Below, piece after piece: positions 45,630-53,567 of a stretch of DNA of 64,000 nucleotides. Source of the DNA: an uncultured Prevotella sp. (GTDB taxonomy: Bacteria > Bacteroidota > Bacteroidia > Bacteroidales > Bacteroidaceae); assembly GCA_900557405.1 (NCBI GenBank), contig USSF01000001.1, positions 15,428 to 79,427 of the forward strand, written 5' to 3'. Every line of letters begins with the position of its first letter. Position 1 is the stretch's first letter. The notes beneath the pieces were generated by a model, which was not told the DNA's origin, ran no database searches, and was given only the letters and a program-made list of their open reading frames with translations. The translations under genes and the position numbers were made by a program.

Positions 45630-45638
45630 GCAAAGGTA
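45630..45638 (-). promoter_or_regulatory. -7 box of the gltD-like gene
   Basis: Minus-strand TACCTTTGC fits TAnnTTTG. The leader would be about 65 nt. No -33 element is clear. Confidence 0.45.
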
Positions 45639-45701
45639 ATGCTTTAAATTGAAGTATGAAGAATGGAGAAGAAATAATCGTTACTTTTTACATTAAAAAA
45701 A

Positions 45702-45734
45702 CAAATCCCGCTGCAGTGGCTACAACGGGATTTG
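45702..45734 (-). terminator. Terminator of the polygalacturonase gene
   Basis: A stem CAAATCCCG/CGGGATTTG with inner pairing is followed on the minus strand by TTTTTTT. It lies 40 bp after the stop codon. Confidence 0.92.
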
Positions 45735-45773
45735 CTTATGCTTGTTATGAACTCTTTTACCGGTTGGGGTTCT

Positions 45774-47195
45774 TTATTTCTGGTAGGTCACGAATTTGCA
45801 GTCGGTCAGCTTGACGTCCGCTCCCTCGTCGATGTTCTTGTCCTTCTGGGTATAGAAGAATGTGGAATTGGTGATGGTGATGTTCTTCAGACAGTCGTAG
45901 CCGGGCAGGCCATGGGCGCTGACGGCAGTCTTTGCACCGCGGCAGGTGACGTTGCTGATATGGATGTCGCTCCACTCAGGCACACATTCGGCGTTCTTCG
46001 GTACCACAACCTTGCCCTTGTCCTCCTTCACGCTGTATTTCTTGTCGGCGTAGGAACATTCAAAGATGATTGCCTCGTCATTGATGTCGGTCATTACGAT
46101 GTCGCTCACGTAGATGCCTTCAGTCTTTCCGCCACGGCCGATGCCGCTCTTGAAGCGCAGTCCGGTGTCGGTGCCCGAGAAGCGGTTGTGGCGCACTACG
46201 ATGTCCTTCATTCCGTTTGAGAATTCCGAACCGATGACGAAGCCTCCGTGGGCGTGGTAGACGGTGTTGTCCTGTATGAGGATGTTCTCGCACGGGCCGT
46301 CGGGGGCAGCCTTCTTTCCGGCGCCGCCCTTCATGCAGATGCCGTCGTCGCCGGCATCGATGGTGTTGTTCACGAGCAGCACGTTGCGGCAGCAGCTGAT
46401 GTCGAGGGCATCGCCGTTCTGGGCGTTCCACGGACAGCGGATGGTCGTTCCGTCCACGATGACGTTGGTGCAGCGCGTCGGGATGATGTGGAACTTGGGC
46501 GAATTCTGTATCGTCACGCCGCTGACGAGTACGCGGTCGCAGTCGGTCAGTCGGATGAGGTGTGTCCTCATGCTCTCCTGTGCTTCGGGCGTTGCGGCGA
46601 TATTGTCATAGTGCTTCAGATTGAACGGGAACCATAGCTTGCCGCCCTCGGTCTGGGTACCGCCCATCTGTGTGAATTCCTTCCATTCCGTGTCGCTCAC
46701 CTTGGAACGTTTCACGGGGCGCCACATCGCACCGTTGCCATCGATCACGCCCTCGCCCGTGATGCTGATGTTCTTGCGCTTGCTGGCGGAAATCAGCGGG
46801 GAGCATTTCTTGTCCTTCACCCCGTCCTTCACCTTGAAGTGGAGCGAGCGGTCTGGTGTGGCCATCACGATGGCGTTCTTTTCCAGATGAAGGTCGATGT
46901 TATCCTTCAGCGAGATGAGTCCGGTGAGCCATACGCCTTTCGGCACGATGAGGTGTCCGCCGCCCTTGTTGTCAAGCGCCTTTACCGCCTTTTCGAATGC
47001 GGCGGTGTTCAGTGTGATGCCGTCGCCCACAGCGCCGAAGTCCTTCAGGTTCACGCTGTAGTCAGGAATCACCGGCATTTCCGGCTGCTGCATCTTCACC
47101 GGCAGGTTCTGGTAGTATTTGCCGTAGTCTGTGGCGTATGCTGCAATGCACATAAGCGCTGCCGCCACAAAAGTCAATGTCTTTTTAATCATCAT
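45774..47195 (-). CDS. Glycoside hydrolase family 28 polygalacturonase
   Basis: Right-handed beta-helix hydrolase of 473 residues that cuts alpha-1,4-galacturonan. Family-28 catalytic blocks are present in variant form: NGDALDIS (NTD-like), DAGDDGICMKGG with the DD pair, HAHGGFVIGSE (GHG-like) and LRFKSGIGRGG (RIK-like). The N-terminal VNLKDFGAVGDGITLNTAAF is the usual pectinase opening. The signal peptide is MMIKKTLTFVAAALMCIAAYA; the next ATG (47192) serves equally. The frame is open for 39 more codons upstream through 24-bp repeats, but that stretch has no signal peptide character. There is no T9SS tail, so a periplasmic location is likely. Confidence 0.9.
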   Translation of the reverse strand: MMIKKTLTFVAAALMCIAAYATDYGKYYQNLPVKMQQPEMPVIPDYSVNLKDFGAVGDGITLNTAAFEKAVKALDNKGGGHLIVPKGVWLTGLISLKDNIDLHLEKNAIVMATPDRSLHFKVKDGVKDKKCSPLISASKRKNISITGEGVIDGNGAMWRPVKRSKVSDTEWKEFTQMGGTQTEGGKLWFPFNLKHYDNIAATPEAQESMRTHLIRLTDCDRVLVSGVTIQNSPKFHIIPTRCTNVIVDGTTIRCPWNAQNGDALDISCCRNVLLVNNTIDAGDDGICMKGGAGKKAAPDGPCENILIQDNTVYHAHGGFVIGSEFSNGMKDIVVRHNRFSGTDTGLRFKSGIGRGGKTEGIYVSDIVMTDINDEAIIFECSYADKKYSVKEDKGKVVVPKNAECVPEWSDIHISNVTCRGAKTAVSAHGLPGYDCLKNITITNSTFFYTQKDKNIDEGADVKLTDCKFVTYQK

Positions 47196-47231
47196 GAATT
47201 GATTTTTTGATTTAGTTGAAATTAGTTTCCT

Positions 47232-47310
47232 CGAATTGTCTTGATTAGGTTTCCCCGAATTGTTCTGATTGGGTTCCCCCGAATTGTTCTGGTTGAGTAT
47301 TCTCGAATCC
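47232..47310. repeat. 24-bp tandem repeat in the polygalacturonase leader
   Basis: CGAATTG begins at 47232, 47256 and 47280, and CGAATCC at 47304, an exact 24-bp period over more than three units. In the minus-strand frame upstream of the gene it would read as 8-residue Asn-rich repeats (NQNNSGxP), but it most likely forms part of an untranslated leader. Confidence 0.85.
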
Positions 47311-47365
47311 AATTGTTCTTTCGGTTTATATCAATTGTATTCTTCTGATTCCTGTTTTCTTCCGA

Positions 47366-47397
47366 CAAATGTACGCCTTTATTCCTATTACCGCAAA
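47366..47397 (-). promoter_or_regulatory. Promoter of the polygalacturonase gene
   Basis: On the minus strand TTTG (47397-47394), a 20-bp spacer and TACATTTG (47373-47366) fit the consensus. The leader would be about 165 nt and contains the 24-bp repeats. Confidence 0.65.
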
Positions 47398-47486
47398 TCA
47401 TTTAGCTTTTTTTAGTCTGTCGCCTTGCTTCTTACAATAATTTGTATGATTCCTTATGAATCTCCTACAATATTTTACAAAAAATA

Positions 47487-47531
47487 AATCCCAACGGACC
47501 GATGTGTATGATGACATCGTCCGCTGGGATT
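47487..47531 (-). terminator. Terminator of the 198-residue-repeat protein gene
   Basis: An imperfect 17-bp stem (AATCCCA, CGGA and CGATGT pairing with TGGGATT, TCCG and ACATCG) is followed on the minus strand by TTTATTTTTTG. It begins 45 bp after the stop codon. Confidence 0.85.
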
Positions 47532-47575
47532 GATATTTGATTAAATATAATCCTTTTATCGTGATGGATGGTGGA

Positions 47576-49624
47576 TTATTTCTTGATGCACTTCACACCG
47601 TCAACGATGTAGATGCCTGCAGGGAGCTCGTTCCACTGCTTGCCCATCTTCATGCCCTGCATTGTGCAGATGCCCTGCTTGCCGGTCTGCATATCTGTGT
47701 TTATGCCCTGGATAGCATTGGTCTCTGTTGAAATGACAACCTTCTCGGTAACCAAAGCACCGTCAACTGCTACACCATGTACGGCAGCATCAAAGGCTGC
47801 ACCTGTAGGCTGGATTATTGAGCAATTCTCAAGGTTGAGGGCTGCGATGGTGCAGATAGAACCCTGTTTGCCGATTGCCTCAATGTATGCGCCGGCTACG
47901 TTGATCGTTTCCGATTCCTGGTCACCGCTTATGCCCCAAAGTCCTTCAGCATAAAGCTTGCTGTCCTTGACGGTAAGTGTTGTGCTCTCTATGTAGAATG
48001 CTGCAGAACGCTCACTCTTTGCTTTGAGTGTACCTGTTCCGGAGATTGTAGTAGGAACAGCATTGTCAAATGCAATTTCTCTTGCGGAAATGTTGTTTGT
48101 TCCGATCAGTTCAATTTCAAGATTCTCACATTCCTGGTTGTCAATGGCTGCGAAAGCACTGCTTGCTGTGATTGTAGCATTGTCAAGTGTAAGCTTCTTT
48201 GCTGTAGGGTCGTATGTGATGGTGCCTTCTACTCCGGCAAGGTCGCTGAGGTTCTTGCAGTTTGAGCTTGTCACCTCTATGCCTGCCAGGCTGAAGCCGT
48301 ATTTCTCGAATGTGGCTTCTTTTGAAATCACAACCTTCTCGGTAACCAAAGTGCCGTCAACGGCTACACCATGTACGGCAGCGTCGAAGACAGCACCTGT
48401 TGGCTGGGTGACTGAGCAATTTTCAAGATTGAGGGCAGCGATGGCGCAGATAGAACCCTGTGTGCCGGTAGCTTCAAGATAAGCGTCGGATATGTTGAGC
48501 CCTTCTGTCTCCTGGTCACCGGCGATTCCCCAAGTTCCTGCTGCATATACCTTGCAGTTCTTTATTGTGAGCGGTGCGCCCTCTAAGTAAACAGCAGCCG
48601 AGCGTTCGCTCTTGATGTTGAGTGAGCCTGTTCCAGAGATGGTCGTTGCGCTGATGTTGTCGAATGCAATCTCTCCTCCCTTAATGTTGTTGTTGCCGAT
48701 TACCTCGATTTCGAGATTCTCGCATCCCGTGTTCTCGATAGCCGAGAAAGCGCTGCTTGCAGTGACTGAAGCATTGTCAAGAGTAAGCTTGTTGGCTGTA
48801 GGGTCGTAGGTGATGGTGCCTTCTACACCGGCAATGTCGCTGAGGTTTTCATAGTTTGTGCTTGTCACCTTGATTCCGGCGATGCTGAATCCGTATTCCT
48901 TGAATTCTGCCTCTGGCTTTATGATTACCTTATCTGTTACTATTGTGCCATCTACAGCAACACCGTATTGTGTGACGTCGAACTCTGCATCAGCAGGCTG
49001 TGTGATAGAGCATTCCGTGAGGTCGAGGTAGCCAAGGTCGCAGATGGAACCGGCAGCACCGGTAGCTTCTACATAAGCATGGGTGATGTAGAGCTCTTCA
49101 CTTACGTCGTCTCCGCAGATACCCCAGTTGCCTTCGGCATACAGTTTGCATTCCTTTATTGCGAAGGGTGCTCTTTCCAGATAAATGGCAGCAGAGCTTG
49201 TTGATTTTGCATTGAGTGTACCTGTCCCGGAAATAGTGGTTGCGGCAGTGTTCGTGATGGCTGCTTCTTTTGAAGTCAAGCTGTTTGTACCGGTTACTTC
49301 AATTTCCAGATTCTCGCAGGTTGAATTTAGAATTGCGTTTGTAATTCCTGTTGTTGTGATTGTTGCGTTGTTAAGTGTAAGTTTGTTGACAGTTGGGTCG
49401 TAGGTTACGGTACCTTCTATGCCGGCCAGGCCGCTGAGGTTTTCATAGTTAGCGCTTGTCACTTCGATTCCTGCCAGGCTGAAGCCGTATTTCTCCACTT
49501 GTGCGTATGCCGTCGTTGATGCCAGCACGGCAACTATGAACATGAAGAACATGCGTAATCGCTTGTTGATAAACTTGAGACTTCTGTTGTCTCGGATCTC
49601 AGAAGAGAAGTCTGATTTTTTCAT
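47576..49624 (-). CDS. Secreted protein with three 198-residue repeats and a T9SS-type tail
   Basis: Exported protein of 682 residues. The signal peptide has an unusually long charged leader (24 residues) before MFFMFIVAVLASTTAYAQ. Three tandem repeats follow, starting with (K/E)YGFSxAGIxV at residues 45, 243 and 441, a period of exactly 198. Each repeat contains GTxTYDPTxNKLTLxNA, CENLEIE, TTISGTGxL and a CSxxQP segment, a pattern of short strands that suggests a parallel beta-helix. Repeats 2 and 3 are nearest to each other. The tail (GKQGICTMQGMKM, LPAGIYIVDGVKCIKK) is a T9SS sorting domain. It sits between polygalacturonase and pectinesterase; a role in pectin binding is conceivable but unsupported. 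No catalytic motif is seen. Confidence 0.8.
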   Translation of the reverse strand: MKKSDFSSEIRDNRSLKFINKRLRMFFMFIVAVLASTTAYAQVEKYGFSLAGIEVTSANYENLSGLAGIEGTVTYDPTVNKLTLNNATITTTGITNAILNSTCENLEIEVTGTNSLTSKEAAITNTAATTISGTGTLNAKSTSSAAIYLERAPFAIKECKLYAEGNWGICGDDVSEELYITHAYVEATGAAGSICDLGYLDLTECSITQPADAEFDVTQYGVAVDGTIVTDKVIIKPEAEFKEYGFSIAGIKVTSTNYENLSDIAGVEGTITYDPTANKLTLDNASVTASSAFSAIENTGCENLEIEVIGNNNIKGGEIAFDNISATTISGTGSLNIKSERSAAVYLEGAPLTIKNCKVYAAGTWGIAGDQETEGLNISDAYLEATGTQGSICAIAALNLENCSVTQPTGAVFDAAVHGVAVDGTLVTEKVVISKEATFEKYGFSLAGIEVTSSNCKNLSDLAGVEGTITYDPTAKKLTLDNATITASSAFAAIDNQECENLEIELIGTNNISAREIAFDNAVPTTISGTGTLKAKSERSAAFYIESTTLTVKDSKLYAEGLWGISGDQESETINVAGAYIEAIGKQGSICTIAALNLENCSIIQPTGAAFDAAVHGVAVDGALVTEKVVISTETNAIQGINTDMQTGKQGICTMQGMKMGKQWNELPAGIYIVDGVKCIKK

Positions 49625-49924
49625 GATAAATTGATTTTTGCGTGGATAACCACAACATATCCATTTGGTTTTACTTATTTAAAATAAAACAGCCGTTGCG
49701 CAATGTGGTTGTGGCGCATCGCTGATATGATGCATCGGCCGGTGTGTTCTCGTTCTTTTTATTTGGAAGAGTTTGTATTCTTTAATGTCAATAGTCCCCT
49801 TTCCACTTGACTTTTAAAGGGCTAAGTGTTTGGAATGTGTGTTTTTGCAAGCATTTGCTCGTGTCAGGTCTCTTGTCCTGTCCTAATGTGTGATGTAAGA
49901 TACAGACATCTGCTTTCTGACGTG

Positions 49925-49933
49925 GCAAAGATA
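49925..49933 (-). promoter_or_regulatory. -7 box of the repeat-protein gene
   Basis: Minus-strand TATCTTTGC fits TAnnTTTG, and a TTG lies about 18 bp upstream. The resulting leader is long, about 290 nt. Confidence 0.45.
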
Positions 49934-50089
49934 GCAATAATTTTTGAAAAACAATTTTTTTTGTTGTTTTTTTTGTAATGTGACAGTTTCGTCTCTATGC
50001 TTGTGGCGCAAATGAAATCATTCGGGCTTTGGCAATTAATCGGAATGTCTTATTCCGTTTGTCTGAATCAGAGGCTTTGAATGACTGAA

Positions 50090-50138
50090 AAAACGGCAAA
50101 GGGTGTGATGCGGATTATCACTTTCCCTTTGCCGTTTT
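50090..50138 (-). terminator. Terminator of the pectinesterase gene
   Basis: A perfect 14-bp stem AAAACGGCAAAGGG/CCCTTTGCCGTTTT with an inner GTGAT/ATCAC stem, followed by TT on the minus strand. It lies 46 bp after the stop codon. Confidence 0.92.
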
Positions 50139-50183
50139 ATTGTCCTGTATGTGGGCTTGCACCCTTTTGGGGGATTGTCGGGG

Positions 50184-51170
50184 TCAGATTGCCGGTATCC
50201 AACTGTCTTTCTGCTTGAACACGTTTTCTATTGTCACTTGGGCAGCTTCTTTCTTCGAGAGCTGGCGTGACCATGCCACGCGGTTGCCGGTGGCGGCACC
50301 GTCGCCGTGGTTGTTGTATTCGCAGTAGCGGGCAGTCTTCTCGTTCTCGGGATTACTCCAGTTGAACCATCCGGCTGGCAGGATGTGCTTGCCCAGACTG
50401 CAGTTCATGAAGAGCGTGTGGGCATAAGGACGCCATGGCCTGCCCAGATATACCTTGTCCACTCCTTCTGCAGCCTCGATGCGGCAGCGGTTGAAGATGT
50501 ATCCGTATTTTATGTTCTGCGGTGTGGATGCTGCGGTGATGTATGAGTTGATGCGGCTCAGGATCGTGCAGTTTTCAAACCATGCGGTGGATGGGCCGAA
50601 TATGAAGTCGGTGGTTCCTTCGATATGGCAGTCCTTGAAGAAGAGCCGTGTGTTTATGCCGCCAGTGTAGATGGTGTCCTGGTTGCCCAGAATGCGGCAG
50701 TTGATGAATACGAGGCGGTCGCCTTGGGTGTGGAGCGCCACGGCTTGTCCGAGCCGTGCGGCGTTGTTTTCTATCGTGATGTTGCGGAACGTGATGTTGT
50801 TGCCGTTCACTTGCACGGTGTATGTGCGGAAGGTTCCCATCTTGCGGTTGGTTCCGGGGATGAATACGTTGGCGTGGTCATCATAGGTTATGATGGTGTT
50901 TTCGGCGTCTTCTCCGCATATCTCGATGTTGGTGAGCCATGAGGGGATGACGAGCTTTTCCTTGTATGTGCCTTTTTTCACGTATATCACCTTATGGTAT
51001 TCCATGAAGGCGCGGCATACCTCGACGGCGTCGTCGATGTTACGGAATTCTGCCGTGCCGTCGCGGGCCACGAAGAGGGTGTCGGGGTTGTCGTACTTGT
51101 TTGCCGCGAAGGCGGTTGTGATGCATGCTGCCGTAAGCAGCAGCGTGAGATACAGCTTCTTCATTTTCAT
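50184..51170 (-). CDS. Pectinesterase (carbohydrate esterase family 8)
   Basis: Pectin methylesterase of 328 residues that removes methyl esters from homogalacturonan, making it a substrate for pectate lyase and polygalacturonase. CE8 motifs occur in order: RLGQAVALHTQGDR with the conserved Gln, GNQDTIYT with the acid Asp, EGTTDFIFG with the nucleophile Asp, and YLGRPWRPYA with the substrate-binding Arg. A signal peptide (MKMKKLYLTLLLTAACITTAFA) is present, but there is no T9SS tail. The start could be the first or third codon, both Met. No SusC/SusD pair lies nearby, which is unusual for a pectin utilisation locus in this phylum. Confidence 0.92.
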   Translation of the reverse strand: MKMKKLYLTLLLTAACITTAFAANKYDNPDTLFVARDGTAEFRNIDDAVEVCRAFMEYHKVIYVKKGTYKEKLVIPSWLTNIEICGEDAENTIITYDDHANVFIPGTNRKMGTFRTYTVQVNGNNITFRNITIENNAARLGQAVALHTQGDRLVFINCRILGNQDTIYTGGINTRLFFKDCHIEGTTDFIFGPSTAWFENCTILSRINSYITAASTPQNIKYGYIFNRCRIEAAEGVDKVYLGRPWRPYAHTLFMNCSLGKHILPAGWFNWSNPENEKTARYCEYNNHGDGAATGNRVAWSRQLSKKEAAQVTIENVFKQKDSWIPAI

Positions 51171-51243
51171 TCTTTTAGTCTTTAAGATTCTTGTATGTCT
51201 TTGATTCTTCTGGCGGTGCCTTCCGGGCGTATGCCGCTGTATC

Positions 51244-53529
51244 TTAGACGCTCTGGTTCACTTCCTGTACTCCCTTGATCGTCTTCAGCTGCTTGATTAT
51301 CGTCTCCAGGTCGGCGCGGTCGTGGATGAGAAGCTCGAATACTCCAGAGAATATTCCTTCTTCGCTTGATATCGTGAGCTTGTGGATATTCATGTCGAGC
51401 TTGCCCGAGATGACGCTTGTCACTTCGTTGAGCAATCCGATGCGGTCTATTCCCTTTACGGATACGGTGGCGTCGAAGAGCATCTTGCGGCGCATGTTCC
51501 ATTTCGCATCGAGGATCCGGTTGCCGTAGCTTGACTTGAGCTTTGATGCCACCGGGCATGAGCGCTTGTGGATTTCTATGCGGTTCTTGGCGTCGATATA
51601 TCCCAATACGTCATCGCCGGGGATGGGGTGGCAGCATGGCTTGAAGATATACTGGTGTATGTTCTCGTCGTTGATGTATATCGGCTTCTTGCGGTTGAAG
51701 CCTTCGGGCAGCGTGAGGAATTCCACGTGGTCGTTTGGCTTGTCGTCTTTCTTCTTGAAGAACGGCACGTAGCGGCGCCAGCCTTTCGAGGTCTCCTCTT
51801 TCTTCTTTTTCCCTTTCCCGTGGAGCTCGTCGATGTCCTGCTCGCCGAGAACAAGGGATTTGTCGCCGAGTGCCTGCAGCAGCTGCTCATGTTTCTCCAT
51901 TCCGTGGAGCGCACAGAGTGTACTCATGGCGGAGAAGGTTAGTTCCAGGGAATTCTGCTTCAGGAAGGCGTCGAGGATTTCCTCGCCTCGTTTCTGCGTT
52001 TCCCTTCCTTCGCGGCGCAGTATCGCCTGAATCTTCGTCTTGGCTTTGGCTGTAGACACGAAGTTTATCCATGACGGGTCCACGTGCTGCGAATTTGATG
52101 TGAGTATCTCTACCTGGTCGCCGCTGCTGAGCTTGTGGCTGAGCGGTACGAGCTTGTGGTTTACCTTGGCTCCGATGCAATGGCTTCCGAGAAAGGTGTG
52201 TATCTGGAAGGCGAAGTCGAGGGCAGTACATCCTGCCGGCATTGTCTTGATTTCGCCTTTTGGCGTGAACACGAATATTTCTGATGCAAAGAGGTTCAGC
52301 TTTATGGTGTCGAGGAAGTCCATGGCGTCGGGTTGCGGGTCGTCGAGGATTTCCTTTATGGTGCGCAGCCAGTTGTTCAGTTCGCCTTCGTCTTCGGAGA
52401 ATTCTCCGTTTGTGGCTACGCCGTCCTTGTATTTCCAGTGGGCGGCGAATCCCTGTTCGGCGAGCTCGTCCATGCGCTCGGAACGTATCTGCACTTCAAT
52501 CCATTTTCCCTGCTTGCTCATCAGGGTCACATGGAGGGCCTGATAGCCGTTTGCCTTGGGGTGGTTCACCCAGTCGCGCAGCCGGTCGGGGTGTGATTTG
52601 TATATCTGGCTTATGGCTACGTATATGTTGAAGCATTCGTTTACTTCTTCTTCTTTTTTCTTGGGCTTGAAGATGATTCTTACGGCAAGGATGTCGTATA
52701 TCTGGTCGAACGTCACCTGCTTCTGCTGCATCTTGTTCCAAATGGAATAAGGGCTCTTGATACGTGCCTTTATCTCGTAGTCGAAGCCCATCTTGTTGAG
52801 GGCTTCGCGGATGGGGGCCGTGAAGCTGTCGAAGAGCACGTCGCGCGACGCCTGTGTGCTGGCTAGCTTCTCCTCAATTATCTGGTATTGTTCGGGGTGC
52901 TCGAACTTGAAGCTGAGGTTTTCAAGCTCTGTCTTTATATTGTTCAGTCCCAGTCGGTTGGCGAGTGGAGCGTAGATGTATAGTGTTTCTCCGGCAATCT
53001 TGTAACGCTTGTTTGGCGGTTGTCCGTCGAGTGTCCGCATGTTGTGCAGGCGGTCGCATATCTTGATGAGGATAACTCGGATATCGTCGCTCATCATGAG
53101 CAGGAGCTTCTTGAAGTTTTCGGCCTGTGCCGATGCCTGCTCTCCGAATATTCCGCCTGAAATCTTTGTCAGTCCGTCAACGATCTGCGCAATCTTCGGT
53201 CCGAACATGTTGGAGATGTCCTCCACTGTATAGTCGGTGTCTTCCACTACGTCGTGGAGCAGTGCGGCACTGATACTTGTGGAACCGAGTCCCATCTCCG
53301 AACATGCTATCTGTGCCACGGCGATGGGGTGCATGATATATGGCTCGCCAGACAGGCGGCGTACGCCTTTGTGTGCCTGTCGCGCGAAGTTGAACGCCTT
53401 GGTTATGATGTCGACTTTCTTTCTGTGTCGTGATGCCAGATAGCTGTCGAGCAGATGCTTGAAGGCGTCGTCCACCATCTTGATGTCGGCAGCCTCCCTC
53501 TCCTTGTCTGTAAGCGTTTGTTCACCCAT
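51244..53529 (-). CDS. Bifunctional (p)ppGpp synthetase/hydrolase (Rel/SpoT homologue)
   Basis: Long RSH stringent-response enzyme of 761 residues. The N-terminal HD hydrolase domain is intact: His67 in YIMHPIAVAQI and HDVVEDT (92-98) with the catalytic HDxxED. The synthetase domain follows (KARIKSPYSIWNKMQ, FDQIYDILAVRIIF, near residue 255-290, and RSERMDELAEQGFAAHW). A TGS domain (IFVFTPKGEIKTMPAGCTALDFAF) begins near residue 420, then a helical region and a C-terminal ACT domain (VKGIDRIGLLNEVTSVISG). It responds to amino-acid or other starvation in relatives. It lies between pectinesterase and mltD, with a 38-bp gap from the latter. Confidence 0.95.
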   Translation of the reverse strand: MGEQTLTDKEREAADIKMVDDAFKHLLDSYLASRHRKKVDIITKAFNFARQAHKGVRRLSGEPYIMHPIAVAQIACSEMGLGSTSISAALLHDVVEDTDYTVEDISNMFGPKIAQIVDGLTKISGGIFGEQASAQAENFKKLLLMMSDDIRVILIKICDRLHNMRTLDGQPPNKRYKIAGETLYIYAPLANRLGLNNIKTELENLSFKFEHPEQYQIIEEKLASTQASRDVLFDSFTAPIREALNKMGFDYEIKARIKSPYSIWNKMQQKQVTFDQIYDILAVRIIFKPKKKEEEVNECFNIYVAISQIYKSHPDRLRDWVNHPKANGYQALHVTLMSKQGKWIEVQIRSERMDELAEQGFAAHWKYKDGVATNGEFSEDEGELNNWLRTIKEILDDPQPDAMDFLDTIKLNLFASEIFVFTPKGEIKTMPAGCTALDFAFQIHTFLGSHCIGAKVNHKLVPLSHKLSSGDQVEILTSNSQHVDPSWINFVSTAKAKTKIQAILRREGRETQKRGEEILDAFLKQNSLELTFSAMSTLCALHGMEKHEQLLQALGDKSLVLGEQDIDELHGKGKKKKEETSKGWRRYVPFFKKKDDKPNDHVEFLTLPEGFNRKKPIYINDENIHQYIFKPCCHPIPGDDVLGYIDAKNRIEIHKRSCPVASKLKSSYGNRILDAKWNMRRKMLFDATVSVKGIDRIGLLNEVTSVISGKLDMNIHKLTISSEEGIFSGVFELLIHDRADLETIIKQLKTIKGVQEVNQSV

Positions 53530-53567
53530 AGGATTGGTCTTTAATAGTTACTGGATGCGGTGAAATA

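Larger units (their letters stand above)
49625..50183. other. Long leader and intergenic region, no gene
   Basis: This 559-bp gap contains the candidate promoter of the repeat protein at 49925, which implies a leader near 290 nt with a CCCTTT/AAAGGG stem. It also holds the pectinesterase terminator at 50090-50138. Nothing else is evident. Confidence 0.5.
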
